DNA of 64,000 bases from Thalassovita aquimarina. GTDB lineage: Bacteria > Pseudomonadota > Alphaproteobacteria > Rhodobacterales > Rhodobacteraceae. Positions 34,405 through 45,070 of this stretch are shown here, in pieces (the stretch's first letter is position 1; each line of letters opens with the position of its first letter). The stretch lies in assembly GCF_018219815.1 (NCBI RefSeq), contig NZ_JADMKU010000003.1, positions 1-64,000 of the forward strand, read 5' to 3'. Below the pieces are notes generated by a model. It was given only the letters and a program-made list of their open reading frames with translations. It did not search any database and was not told the DNA's origin. Made by a program: the position numbers and the translations under genes.

Positions 34405-34893
34405 TCAAGCAATCATGAAGATATTCAAAATCAGAACGGGCACCGAAGCGATGGCGAGAAGCACGCCATAGGGCACTTTGCCGGTTTCTTTCATCCCCGC
34501 CATCCAGCCGCCGATGCCCCGTTCGGCCCCCATGACGCGGGAAAGAACGATCCCCAGATACAGAAGGACCGACATCACCATCAGCAGCATCGCGAAGGGC
34601 ATCAGCCCGTCAAATCCCAGATGCATGCCCAGCGGCAACATCAGTTTCGCGTCACCGCCACCGAGCGCCCGCAACATCCACATGATGAAGCCAACCATGA
34701 AAAGCAGTGCCCCGGCGAACAGATCGCCCTGCAAGTGCTGAAATCCCAGCACCCCTTCCACCGGCAGATAAAGCACCAGCAGCGCCAGAACGACGGTATT
34801 GCGTATCTTGAAATGCCGGGCATCATGCCAAGCGACCCAAATCATCAGCAAAACAACCGCGATTTGGGCGATAATGGAAATGAGGCCCGCCAC
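34405..34893 (-). CDS. tadV: Prepilin peptidase TadV/CpaA
   Basis: This 162-residue membrane protein is the aspartic prepilin peptidase that trims the Flp prepilin and TadE/TadF pseudopilins. The two catalytic aspartates are Asp24 (AWHDARHFKIRN) and Asp81 (GGGDAKL). About five membrane segments are present; the N-terminal methylase domain of larger enzymes is absent, as normal for TadV. It begins five bases after tadD ends. Its placement near the end of the locus rather than beside flp differs from the Aggregatibacter order. Confidence 0.93.
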   Translation of the reverse strand: MAGLISIIAQIAVVLLMIWVAWHDARHFKIRNTVVLALLVLYLPVEGVLGFQHLQGDLFAGALLFMVGFIMWMLRALGGGDAKLMLPLGMHLGFDGLMPFAMLLMVMSVLLYLGIVLSRVMGAERGIGGWMAGMKETGKVPYGVLLAIASVPVLILNIFMIA

Positions 34894-34898
34894 CGGGG

Positions 34899-35420
34899 TC
34901 AGATACCCCCGAGATCCTTACGCGCGCGCCGGGGGAAATTGATAGAATTGCGCAGCATTTCAAGGTTGTTAGCCGTCACCGGATTCGACGGGTCCTTTTC
35001 ATAGGCCAGCAGGAAATATTTCCGCGCCACTTTCAGGTCGCCCCGCAGCAGCATCGAATAGCCATAGTTGTTCAGGAACTCGATCCGGTTGCCGATCACC
35101 GGCTGCATCTTGCGATAGGCATAATCCGCCTTGTCGAACCGGCGCAGCATGTCGGCGCTGGCAGCGAAACCAAGCCAGGCCTGCGGATCGTCGGGCACGA
35201 CATCCAGCGCCTTTTTGAACATGGTGTAGGATTTGCCGTAATTGCCTTCGCGGAACTGCACCTTGGCTGACACGATTAGTTCATCGTCAGGATAGAAACT
35301 GACGTTCGAAGTGTCCTTATTGGAGCCCGGCGATTCCGAGAAAGTCGAGAATTCGCCGAAGCCAACATTTTCGCAGCCCACAAGGGCGAACGCAAATGCA
35401 AGAATGATCAGTCGCTTCAT
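34899..35420 (-). CDS. tadD: TadD-like tetratricopeptide lipoprotein
   Basis: This 173-residue protein has a lipoprotein signal with lipobox LVGC near residue 16 and two or three TPR-like helices (for instance FREGNYGKSYTMFKKALDVVPDDPQAWLGFAASADMLRR split over residues 55-95). TadD is a periplasmic or outer-membrane-anchored assembly factor of the Tad machine. I prefer the ATG at 35420 (MKRLIILAF) to that at 35429 because the signal peptide then begins normally; the upstream GAGG fits either. A 182-base gap separates it from the preceding membrane protein. Confidence 0.88.
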   Translation of the reverse strand: MKRLIILAFAFALVGCENVGFGEFSTFSESPGSNKDTSNVSFYPDDELIVSAKVQFREGNYGKSYTMFKKALDVVPDDPQAWLGFAASADMLRRFDKADYAYRKMQPVIGNRIEFLNNYGYSMLLRGDLKVARKYFLLAYEKDPSNPVTANNLEMLRNSINFPRRARKDLGGI

Positions 35421-35602
35421 AACCACCATGCCTCGAATATATACCGCGTCGTCGGTGTCACGATTTCTTCATCTAAGTCTATCGCAGCCTACTACAGGAT
35501 CGGTCAATTATTTAGCGTTACTATGCCTTTGGGGGGCTTTCGCGGACGCAAGAGTTGTAACTTTCACACACAACACCCCGATTCACGCCCCCGCTGGACC
35601 GG

Positions 35603-37579
35603 TCATGACCGGAAATCTGCACATTCGTAGACATGGAAGAGAGTCGTTTCCGCTTCGATTGACGGCTTCTTGAAGACGTCACGCGTTTTGACCGGCGCGT
35701 AGGCCGGGACCGGAAGCTCCACCGTGCCGGCAAATCCTCCGGGCAGCCCCGAGCGGAGAATCAGCAGATCGAGGTCGGGAAGCGCATCGCAGGCGGCTTG
35801 CAGTTGAGAGGTTTCCACCGGACCACGCTGCCCCGGATCCTGCTTCTGCGGGCAGGTCGATTCCCTATCTTCCGAGAAATCGTCGGTGTTCAGCCCCCGC
35901 AGTCCGGCCGCCCGCCTTTCGAATTCGAAAGCCTGCGCCCTGAAGAACGCCACACCTCCCATCTGACGGCAGCTGTAATAACTCGGCAGCTGGTATTGGA
36001 ACCAAAGTAGGGCAAGATTGCCCTCCCAATAGACAGTTCGGCCGCGAAGGTGTTCGACGAAATCGGTTTCCGGCGGCGCGGGCGTTTCGGCGAATTTCTG
36101 ATGCCGCGTGCGGTCATCGATCGTGACCAGGGCAACCGCCAGGCACACGCCCCCGACAAGCAGTCCGCGCCCGGGTGATCGGGTGGGGCTGGTCAGAAAC
36201 AGCTGCCAGACGACGACGGCGACAAGACCGGCACGCAGAATGAATTTCACCTGTGCCTCGGGGTCCCAGCTCATCACCGGCACCCCGGCCAGAAAGGGCA
36301 AGGTGATCAGGACGGCCAGAACACCCATCAGGTCAGTCAACACACGCACCCCAATTCCGGGCCGGTCGCCATTCCGGCCACGCTCGACCCCATAAGCGAT
36401 GAGCGACGCCAGAGACAGGATCGCGGATCCCACCGTCACATTACCGGTGAACCGTTCCGCCACGCAGTAACAAATCGCAATGGCAAACAGCGCACGGGTC
36501 CGCGCAAAACCGGGGACCAGCCCCATGACCGCCTGCAGCGCAAAAAGGTTCCCGAACAGTTGCAGGATAAGCAAGGCGCGCCAGAACTGCATCGCGCTCA
36601 GGAACTTGTTCTGCATCACGTAGACGGCGAAAACCGATAAAAGCAGCAAAGCGAGAGGGATACCAACCGCCGGCAAAGCAATGCGGGCGAACCGGTCGTT
36701 CCGCCGGGTCGACACGATTATCAAGGAAACGAGCGGCAGCATTATCCCCGAGAACAGATTGAGCCAGCTCCACTCGAGGACAAAGATCATCGAAGCGCGT
36801 TCGCGCAGCAGATTGAACCATGAGGGATCGTATTTATCGACGATCCAAACGAACGGCTCCACCCCGAACCCGGCCATCGTGGCAACCGCAATCGCCCCGA
36901 ACGACCCGACCAAAAGGAATTTGCGCCAGTCGTTCAACGCCAGCCAAAAACAGAACGCCATGAAATAGGCGCCGGTGATCGGGTGCGTCATGGCTGCCAA
37001 GACCGCCAGGAGTCCGGCCTGCATCATGCGGCGGTACACAACCGCGGCGATCGCAGCCATTCCAAAGCTTTCGGCAAACAGGCGGGGCGTGACGAAGCCT
37101 TCCCCGTAGCTCAGCACCAGGTTTCCGTAATACCCATTCAGCAAGATGGCGGCGGCAGCGGCGGCAAAACCCATGTATGTTTTGCCGAATATTGCACGGA
37201 TCAACGCGATCAGCCCGCAGAGCCACGCCAACAGTCCGGCAACCCAGAACAGCGCATGTGCCTTTGCCAGCCCGATCAGCCCGATCACGGGGGCATAGAT
37301 TCGGGTGAACGGTGAAAAGCTGTCCTGATTGCCGAAGCGGAAAAACAGGTCCTCGCCCAACAACCTGCCATCGATCCTGTGCAATCCCTGCACCGCGTAA
37401 AGCATCGCGTCGTTCACGATTCCCACATACGGGCGCGTCACCAGCAGCAGAACGAAAAGCAGGACAATCCCCGCGATCCCTTCCCTGCTTAAGACAAGAA
37501 CCTCGGCGCTCAACCGGTCCCAGATGGCCCTGACGGTTTCACGCTGCGCCGTAGGTTCCTGCGCTTCACGTGCCGTCAT
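35603..37579 (-). CDS. Polytopic membrane protein of unknown function in the Tad locus
   Basis: I do not recognise this 658-residue protein by name. It has roughly ten to twelve hydrophobic segments across residues 35-480 and a soluble C-terminal part of about 170 residues. The layout (many membrane spans, early acidic loop VNDAMLYAVQGLHRIDGRLLGEDLFFRFGNQDSFSPF, C-terminal periplasmic domain) resembles GT-C membrane glycosyltransferases, but I see no definitive motif. It lies between the AAA ATPase and tadD on the same strand. It and the protein at 39354-41144 may be distant functional relatives. A role in modifying pilin or surface glycan is inference only. Confidence 0.8.
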   Translation of the reverse strand: MTAREAQEPTAQRETVRAIWDRLSAEVLVLSREGIAGIVLLFVLLLVTRPYVGIVNDAMLYAVQGLHRIDGRLLGEDLFFRFGNQDSFSPFTRIYAPVIGLIGLAKAHALFWVAGLLAWLCGLIALIRAIFGKTYMGFAAAAAAILLNGYYGNLVLSYGEGFVTPRLFAESFGMAAIAAVVYRRMMQAGLLAVLAAMTHPITGAYFMAFCFWLALNDWRKFLLVGSFGAIAVATMAGFGVEPFVWIVDKYDPSWFNLLRERASMIFVLEWSWLNLFSGIMLPLVSLIIVSTRRNDRFARIALPAVGIPLALLLLSVFAVYVMQNKFLSAMQFWRALLILQLFGNLFALQAVMGLVPGFARTRALFAIAICYCVAERFTGNVTVGSAILSLASLIAYGVERGRNGDRPGIGVRVLTDLMGVLAVLITLPFLAGVPVMSWDPEAQVKFILRAGLVAVVVWQLFLTSPTRSPGRGLLVGGVCLAVALVTIDDRTRHQKFAETPAPPETDFVEHLRGRTVYWEGNLALLWFQYQLPSYYSCRQMGGVAFFRAQAFEFERRAAGLRGLNTDDFSEDRESTCPQKQDPGQRGPVETSQLQAACDALPDLDLLILRSGLPGGFAGTVELPVPAYAPVKTRDVFKKPSIEAETTLFHVYECADFRS

Positions 37580-37667
37580 GATGCTCTTTTCCAGTCCTCA
37601 CCGTGCAAAACCTTCAAACCGAAATTCGGCAACAGACAGATGTCTTTGCGAGCGAAGCCCCCGGTCC

Positions 37668-39152
37668 TCAATGCTGTTTCTTGCTGGCCGCGACGTTGCG
37701 CCAGGCGAGTTCCAGCAGTTCGTCGCTCAGTTCCGGCGTCCGGTCGAGATACCGGCAAGCGGCAAGGATGTGACTGACAAGGAATCCGGGATGAGCGCCG
37801 GATGTAACGTAATTTTCCTTTACGTATTTTCGTTCGAAGAACCCGTCCATTACATCGGATTTCCATTCCAGCCCGGCATTTTTGCAGACGTCGCGGAAAA
37901 TCTGCAGGTAATCTTCGCGGGTGGGCGAGGGAACGTGGATCTTGAAATAGATCCGGCGCAACGACGCTTCGTCGCCAAGATCCTCTGGAAAGAAGTTGGA
38001 CGAGAACACGACAAGCTGATCGAAGGGCACCATGAATTTCTTGCCGGTGTGCAGCGACAGGAAATCGTAGCCCTTTTCCAGCGGCACGATCCAGCGGTTG
38101 AGATAGGCCTGCGGCCGTTCCAACTGACGGCCGAAATCATCCAGCACGAAAATGCCGCCCAGCGCCTTGAGATGCATCGGCGCCTCGTAATACCGGGCGG
38201 TGTGTTCGAATTCCAGATCCAGCATCGGCAGCGTCAGTTCCCCACCCGCGATCACCACGGGCCGGTGGCAGGCCACCCAACGCGGATCGATCGGGTCCGC
38301 GTCTTCGGGCATGTCGGCCAGCTGGTGCAGGGTTTCGTCGTAGAAGCGGATCAACTGGTTGCCGACCAGGATCGCGTAGGGGAAGCTGACGATATCGACA
38401 AAGGATGTGCCGATCGCTTCGGCCAGAGACGTCTTGCCGTTGCCCGGTTCCCCGTACATCAGCATCGACCGGCCCGAATTCACCGCCGGGCCCAGCTGCG
38501 CCTTCAGGATGTCGGGGATCACAAGGTGCGAAAACGCTTTGTCGAGTTCGGCGCGATGGACCTTTTCATGATCGATGGATTGCTTGCGAACCTGCTCTTC
38601 GAACATCTTCAGCGTGACCGGGGCGGGGCCGACATATTGCGATACCGCCATCGCATCCATCGCCCATTTCTTACCGCGGTCGGTCAGCGAATAGCGGATG
38701 TCCGACTTGATGTCCTGCGTTTCAAGCCCCTGTGCCTCGACCAGCAACAGGTGGGACATTTCCTTGATGATCTGGCGGCAGATCACCTTGGGAATCTTGA
38801 TCACAGCCGAAATTTCGGCCGGCGTCATGGTGCCGCCCTGCTGCAGGACCTTGCTGACCAGGCCGATCAGGAAAGTGTCGCTGAGACCGGTTTCCTCCAT
38901 CGTTCTCGGCGGTGGCGGGGCGGCGAAGTAATGTTCCTTGTGGTGGAATGGCTTTGGGTCGGTCGCCGGTTCCGGCGGGTCTTGCTGCACCTCTGCCATC
39001 GGTTCGGCTTCTTCGGGCTGTGGTTCAGGGGCATCCGGTTCCTCGACCATATCCGGCTGCGGCGGCGGAGAGGCCGTTTCTGGCGTCGCCGGGGCATCTT
39101 GGGCTTCGGTGGGTTTCTGGCTCTTGTCCTGTCCGAAAATTTTCAAGATCAC
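37668..39152 (-). CDS. AAA ATPase with N-terminal proline-rich and winged-helix-like region
   Basis: This 494-residue protein has a proline/glutamate-rich N-terminus (residues 15-80), a probable winged-helix segment (about 88-170) and a C-terminal AAA-type ATPase. Walker A is GEPGNGKT at residues 234-241 and the Walker B region is IFVLDDFGRQ near 334-343; the sensor SSNFFPEDL follows. There is no membrane segment. It sits between two polytopic membrane proteins in the Tad locus. Its role is unknown; it could be a chaperone-like ATPase or regulator for the pilus or its glycan genes. Confidence 0.85.
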   Translation of the reverse strand: MILKIFGQDKSQKPTEAQDAPATPETASPPPQPDMVEEPDAPEPQPEEAEPMAEVQQDPPEPATDPKPFHHKEHYFAAPPPPRTMEETGLSDTFLIGLVSKVLQQGGTMTPAEISAVIKIPKVICRQIIKEMSHLLLVEAQGLETQDIKSDIRYSLTDRGKKWAMDAMAVSQYVGPAPVTLKMFEEQVRKQSIDHEKVHRAELDKAFSHLVIPDILKAQLGPAVNSGRSMLMYGEPGNGKTSLAEAIGTSFVDIVSFPYAILVGNQLIRFYDETLHQLADMPEDADPIDPRWVACHRPVVIAGGELTLPMLDLEFEHTARYYEAPMHLKALGGIFVLDDFGRQLERPQAYLNRWIVPLEKGYDFLSLHTGKKFMVPFDQLVVFSSNFFPEDLGDEASLRRIYFKIHVPSPTREDYLQIFRDVCKNAGLEWKSDVMDGFFERKYVKENYVTSGAHPGFLVSHILAACRYLDRTPELSDELLELAWRNVAASKKQH

Positions 39153-39353
39153 GTCGATGGCATCCTTTTTTGGTCAATATTCTTTTTACTGTCGCAGGCG
39201 CCTCGAACGGGCCCGAAGACTTGGAAATCAGAACGGATGCAACGTTCTGGAATCAGCCTAACCGATTAGCCCGACCCGGGGTAGTTTTTCCTTTCGACAC
39301 AGATGGCCGTGGCCGGACCGATCCCGCGGGCCATCCGCAGTCCCATAACGCAG

Positions 39354-41144
39354 CTAGTTTTCCTTCCGTTTGAACACTGTCAGATCCCCGGCCTCCATGA
39401 TCCTTTCAAGCCCGTCCGGCCTTTCCCCCCGGGCCAGCATCGATCCGATGCTATCCGCGCTGGCATAAGTCATTCCCGCGCAAACCATCACATAATCGGC
39501 ACCGGTTTCATCCATCTTCGCGGCCAACCCGGCCTCATCCCCGTAAAACGCCAACGTCCCGTTCACATAGGCTTCGGGTCGGCGATGATAGGGCAGCGCG
39601 AAAACCGAATGATGGGTGTAGAGCAGCAGTTTCGTGCCGAAATCCAGCGGCGCCAGGATGCCCGAGGGCGGCAATCCGTTGAGCCGGGCGATTTCGCTCG
39701 GATCGGTGCAGCTTCGTTTGACCGGTGCAACCCCGGCGCGCCCGCCGTCACCCCGCGCGCCGCCACGGGCAAAGGTTTCAAACCCCGCCCACACCGGGAT
39801 CGACGGAAACAGCACCAGCACGAAAACAGCTGTCGCACTCAACGGCCTGCCCCACCGGACCCCTTTCCAGTCGGCCGCAAGCATCCACACCATCACGATG
39901 CCAAATCCCATCGGAAGCGCCGGATGCCCCCAAAGGATCGTCCTGATCTGGTAAAACATCCCGGCAACAGCGAGCAGAACAAAGGCGAGAAGGGTCAGGG
40001 CAAGACGGCGCCGGTTGGCCCCGGATAGAAGATAAAGGATCAGCGCGCCCGCCAGCACGAGATAGGGAAGCACCGCCTGTATCGCCGTGGGCGGGGACAG
40101 AACGAACATCCTGCTGAGCGACAACGATTCACTGATGCCGGCCCGGATCGTTTCGGCCACCTCGGGCGGCAGGGTCGAAAACGATCCTTCGCGACAAGGT
40201 GCAAGACCGGGCCAGAGCACCGCGAACATCGCCGCCCCCAGCACCGCGACCAGACCGAAGCGCATGGTGCGGGACCGGACCCTGTGGCGCAGCCTTGCTA
40301 ACAGCAGCGCAAATCCCGCCGCCAATGTCGTCAGGGCCAGAGTGATCGGGGAAAGCTGATCGCAGCGCGCTACGGTCCAGTCCTGCGGCGCGGTCTGCAG
40401 AACAAAGAACAGTGGCGCGAACAGGCCCAGGGCAAAGCCATAGCCGCCCAATTTTTCGACGGAACCGGGCCTGTCGAAAACGTAAGCCAGGCTCAGAACG
40501 ACACCCAGAAGCGCAAAGAACACGATCGTTTCCAGCCCCACCGCCAACGAAAACGCGCTGATCAGACCCGCTGCCATCCCGCGACGGACAGGATTGCCCG
40601 ACCGCAGGATCAAAGCCAGCGCCGCCGTCATGCAAACGATCTGCAGATTGTGGTGATCCACCCGGCCCAGTGCGAAGAACGTGCTGGCAACCGACGGCGT
40701 GGCAGCCGCCGCCATCACCGAGAAACTCGCCTGGGCATAGCCGATGGCCGAAACCATCGTGCGCCCGATGATCGACAGGTAAAGCACGAACAGGGCAACG
40801 GGCCAGATCGCCGCGGTGATCTGCAGCGCCGTCATCTGATCGGTGAACCGGGAAAACAACACCGTCAGCGCCGCCAACGGCAAATCCACCAGCCGCGACC
40901 AATGCATCGGCAACCCGTCCGGCGGCAAGGCACGGTACTGAACCATGTCGGACCACCCCTGCCCGGCCAACAGGTCGCGCACCATGACCAGACGCATTTC
41001 GTCGTCGATATCGGGCAGGCGGAAAGCGCTTAAATATTCCGGCGCGACCTTCAACTGGATCAAGGCGTAGAACAGCAGCGCCCCGGAAAATGCCAAACGA
41101 TAGCTGCCCGGTGTATCGAAAAGCTTTCTTCGCTCGGAGGTCAT
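39354..41144 (-). CDS. GT-C-like polytopic membrane protein (possible glycosyl/oligosaccharyltransferase)
   Basis: This 596-residue membrane protein has about eleven hydrophobic segments and a soluble C-terminal domain of about 130 residues. The first extracytoplasmic loop has PDIDDEMRLVMVRDLLAGQGWSD with an acidic DDE pair, and a later loop has GRVDHHNLQI; the combination of an acidic first loop and a DHH motif recalls STT3/AglB-type oligosaccharyltransferases. That is resemblance, not proof. It lies 22 bases downstream of tadC, so it is probably expressed with the pilus genes. A plausible job is glycosylation of Flp pilin or a surface polymer. Confidence 0.72.
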   Translation of the reverse strand: MTSERRKLFDTPGSYRLAFSGALLFYALIQLKVAPEYLSAFRLPDIDDEMRLVMVRDLLAGQGWSDMVQYRALPPDGLPMHWSRLVDLPLAALTVLFSRFTDQMTALQITAAIWPVALFVLYLSIIGRTMVSAIGYAQASFSVMAAAATPSVASTFFALGRVDHHNLQIVCMTAALALILRSGNPVRRGMAAGLISAFSLAVGLETIVFFALLGVVLSLAYVFDRPGSVEKLGGYGFALGLFAPLFFVLQTAPQDWTVARCDQLSPITLALTTLAAGFALLLARLRHRVRSRTMRFGLVAVLGAAMFAVLWPGLAPCREGSFSTLPPEVAETIRAGISESLSLSRMFVLSPPTAIQAVLPYLVLAGALILYLLSGANRRRLALTLLAFVLLAVAGMFYQIRTILWGHPALPMGFGIVMVWMLAADWKGVRWGRPLSATAVFVLVLFPSIPVWAGFETFARGGARGDGGRAGVAPVKRSCTDPSEIARLNGLPPSGILAPLDFGTKLLLYTHHSVFALPYHRRPEAYVNGTLAFYGDEAGLAAKMDETGADYVMVCAGMTYASADSIGSMLARGERPDGLERIMEAGDLTVFKRKEN

Positions 41145-41166
41145 CGAACGCCTCGTGCCAGGACTA

Positions 41167-42084
41167 TCAGCCGGGTGCCATCTGTTGCAGCAGGCTGACC
41201 AGCGAAATCATGATCGGGACCAGCACGATGATCAGGCTGACGGGGAACATGAAAAAAGCCATCGGAAACAACATCCGGACCGGCAAGGTGTTGGCTTTTT
41301 CCTCGGCCTGGATGATCCGCATCTGACGCATTTCGTTGGCAAAGGTGCGCAGCGTTTTCGCCACGCTCGACCCCAGTTCCTCGGACTGGCGGAACAGAAC
41401 GGCGAGGTTGCGCGCCTCTTCGACGGCGATCCGTTCCGACAGGTTGTAAAGCGCCTCGTGCATCGGACGGCCGGCGCGGATTTCAAGGTTTACGATCGAC
41501 AACTGCATCCCGAAATCCGGCACCGTGTTGAGGAATTCGCGCGTCACCCGGTCAAACGCCGCATCAATGCTGAGCCCGGAATCCACGCAGACAAGAAGCA
41601 GGTCCAGCAAATCGGGGAAAATCTTGCGATATTCCCGCAAGCGCTTGTCGCCCATTTTCTCCAGAACAAAGGAACAGGCGATGAAAGTAATCCCTGCCAG
41701 GCACAGCGACAGGACCAGTATCAGGTTCCCGCTGAGCGACGGGACCAGCCGGGGCAGGCCCGTCTGCACCACCGCGAACACCGTCGCTACAGATGTGAAC
41801 CGGATCAGGTTGAACCGCAGCAGCGCCGATTTGTCGTAAAATCCCGCCCGAACAAGCCGCATCCGGACACTGTTCGGACCTTCGTTGGCGACCACGTCCA
41901 GATAATAGCGCAGCTTTTCATTTCCGGTGGCAAGAAGCTCGTTGTTTTTATCCGCGCCTTCACGCCTTTTGGTGCCCTCGATATTGCGCTGCACGTCCCG
42001 GCGCTGGACAAGTGCCGAAATGGTGCTGAAAGCGGCCAGCAGCACGGCGGTGAAAACCGCAAGAAGAATGAGATTCTCATTCAC
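41167..42084 (-). CDS. tadC: Tad inner-membrane platform protein TadC
   Basis: This 305-residue protein belongs to the type II secretion F family. It has membrane segments at about residues 5-27, 95-140 and 270-298 and the soluble helical core with FPDLLDLLLVCVDSGLSIDAAFDRV and EELGSSVAKTLRTFANEMR. With TadB it forms the inner-membrane platform for the TadA ATPase. It follows tadB by 30 bases. Confidence 0.95.
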   Translation of the reverse strand: MNENLILLAVFTAVLLAAFSTISALVQRRDVQRNIEGTKRREGADKNNELLATGNEKLRYYLDVVANEGPNSVRMRLVRAGFYDKSALLRFNLIRFTSVATVFAVVQTGLPRLVPSLSGNLILVLSLCLAGITFIACSFVLEKMGDKRLREYRKIFPDLLDLLLVCVDSGLSIDAAFDRVTREFLNTVPDFGMQLSIVNLEIRAGRPMHEALYNLSERIAVEEARNLAVLFRQSEELGSSVAKTLRTFANEMRQMRIIQAEEKANTLPVRMLFPMAFFMFPVSLIIVLVPIMISLVSLLQQMAPG

Positions 42085-42114
42085 TTTTCTGTCTCCCTCT
42101 CCCTGCTTGCAGGG

Positions 42115-43077
42115 TCAGAAATCAAAGTTCACCAGCCGGCGCACGATGAAAAATCCGAAAATCATGAAAATGATACAAATCGAGAAAACCATGGTCCCGT
42201 AGCCGCTTTCCCAAAGCGGATCGAAATAGGTCGGCACCATCGACCGGATCATTGCGAACAGGCCGAACGGGAACAGCATCATGAACCAGGCCGTGAAGCG
42301 CCCTTCTGCCGAAATTGCGCGAATCTTGGCGCGTAGCATCAGGCGGTCGCGCAGCATCTGCGCGAGGTTTTCCAGAATCTCGGACAGGTTGCCGCCGGTG
42401 CCGCGCTGCACGCTCACCGTCACCGCCAGCAAGTTCAGTTCGGGCGATCCGACGCGGACGATCATGTTCAACATCGCGTCTTCGAGTTCCGACCCGAAGG
42501 TGATCTGATCCGCCAGGATGCCGAACTCGGACCCGATCGGATCGGGCATTTCCCGCGCCACAAGCCCGATCGCAGCGGTCAGCGGGTGCCCGGCGCTCAG
42601 GCTGCGCACGATGATATCGAGCGCGGGCGCCAGTTGCGCGGTGAATTTTCTGATCCGGCGGGCGCGCGCGACATAGACCACGACGAACGCAACCAGAAGC
42701 GTCAGCAAGACACCTATTGCAATCTTGGCGAACAGGCTGTTGGTGAGGAAAATATCGGTCAGTGCGAAGCCGATTAAGAACAATACAACGGCATAGATGA
42801 TGCGGCGCGACACGCTGGTTTCCAGCCCCGACTGGGCGTAGAAATTCCACAGCATCGTGGCAAGGTCTTGCCGGCTGCCGTCGCCGCGCACGCCGCGGCG
42901 CATCAGCAGTTGCGAATAGGCGACATCGCCGCCCACCTTGAGTTTCAGTGCTTCCAGCCGGTTCTGCACGTCCTTCGCTTCCCGGCGCGACGTGAGTATG
43001 GCCTGAAACGCCGCTTCGACCAGAAGCAACGCAGAAGCGAAGACGAGACCATAGATAACGATCAGGGAATTCAGCAT
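42115..43077 (-). CDS. tadB: Tad inner-membrane platform protein TadB
   Basis: This 320-residue type II secretion F family protein has the core ALDIIVRSLSAGHPLTAAIGLVAREMPDPIGSEF and VQRGTGGNLSEILENLAQMLRDRLMLRAKIRAISAEGRFTAW split around residue 215, typical of TadB. It spans the inner membrane about four times. It starts four bases after the tadA stop, so the three genes tadA, tadB, tadC are one translational block. Confidence 0.95.
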   Translation of the reverse strand: MLNSLIVIYGLVFASALLLVEAAFQAILTSRREAKDVQNRLEALKLKVGGDVAYSQLLMRRGVRGDGSRQDLATMLWNFYAQSGLETSVSRRIIYAVVLFLIGFALTDIFLTNSLFAKIAIGVLLTLLVAFVVVYVARARRIRKFTAQLAPALDIIVRSLSAGHPLTAAIGLVAREMPDPIGSEFGILADQITFGSELEDAMLNMIVRVGSPELNLLAVTVSVQRGTGGNLSEILENLAQMLRDRLMLRAKIRAISAEGRFTAWFMMLFPFGLFAMIRSMVPTYFDPLWESGYGTMVFSICIIFMIFGFFIVRRLVNFDF

Positions 43078-43080
43078 GCG

Positions 43081-44484
<1,404 letters not shown>

Positions 44485-44506
44485 GATAGCCTCTCTGCCA
44501 CTTTAT

Positions 44507-45070
44507 TCAGTGCACGATAACTTTGGTCCCCACTGGAACTTTTTGAAATAGATCAAGGACATCCGTATTTGTCAGACGAAAACAGCCGGATGTTTCATAG
44601 CCGCCGACCGTATCCGCGCTATTGGTGCCGTGGATTCGGTACAGCGTGTCGCGTCCGTTGGCGTAAAGATAAATCGCCCTCGCGCCCAAGGGATTGTAAG
44701 GCCCCGGCGGGACATAGTCGGGCAGTGACGGATCGCGCTGCCGCATCGCCGAAGGCGGCCGCCAGCCGGGCCACTTTTTCTTGGAACCGACATAGGTCGT
44801 GCCGGTCCAGGTAAAGCCATCACGACCGACAGAGATCCGGAATTTTTCGGCCTTGCCGCCGGGCAACACGCGATGCAGCGTCCGGTCATGGTTGGAAATA
44901 ATGATCGTCCCGGGCTTTTCCGTGCTGGGATAATCGACGATCTGCAGCGTCTTTTCGCCATGATCGCGGGGCACTTTCATCAATTCTGCCCTGACCCCGG
45001 CCCCCGGTATCAGGATCAGCGCGGCCCCCAATGCGAAATGCCGCCGGGAAAATGTCACCCGGCGCGTCAC
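44507..45070 (-). CDS. L,D-transpeptidase (YkuD domain) inside the Tad locus
   Basis: This 187-residue exported enzyme has a YkuD catalytic domain, with His147 in RIHGTN and Cys163 in SGCFRLTN. Such enzymes cross-link peptidoglycan (3-3 bonds) or attach proteins to it in the periplasm. The N-terminus TFSRRHFALGAALILIPG has a twin-arginine pattern (Arg9-Arg10), so it may use the Tat route. I chose the GTG at 45070, which overlaps the tadZ stop as GTGA and has GAGGAG eight bases upstream; the ATG at 45283 would lie deep in tadZ. Its coupling to tadZ and its place before tadA suggest a wall-remodelling role for the pilus machine. Confidence 0.88.
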   Translation of the reverse strand: MTRRVTFSRRHFALGAALILIPGAGVRAELMKVPRDHGEKTLQIVDYPSTEKPGTIIISNHDRTLHRVLPGGKAEKFRISVGRDGFTWTGTTYVGSKKKWPGWRPPSAMRQRDPSLPDYVPPGPYNPLGARAIYLYANGRDTLYRIHGTNSADTVGGYETSGCFRLTNTDVLDLFQKVPVGTKVIVH

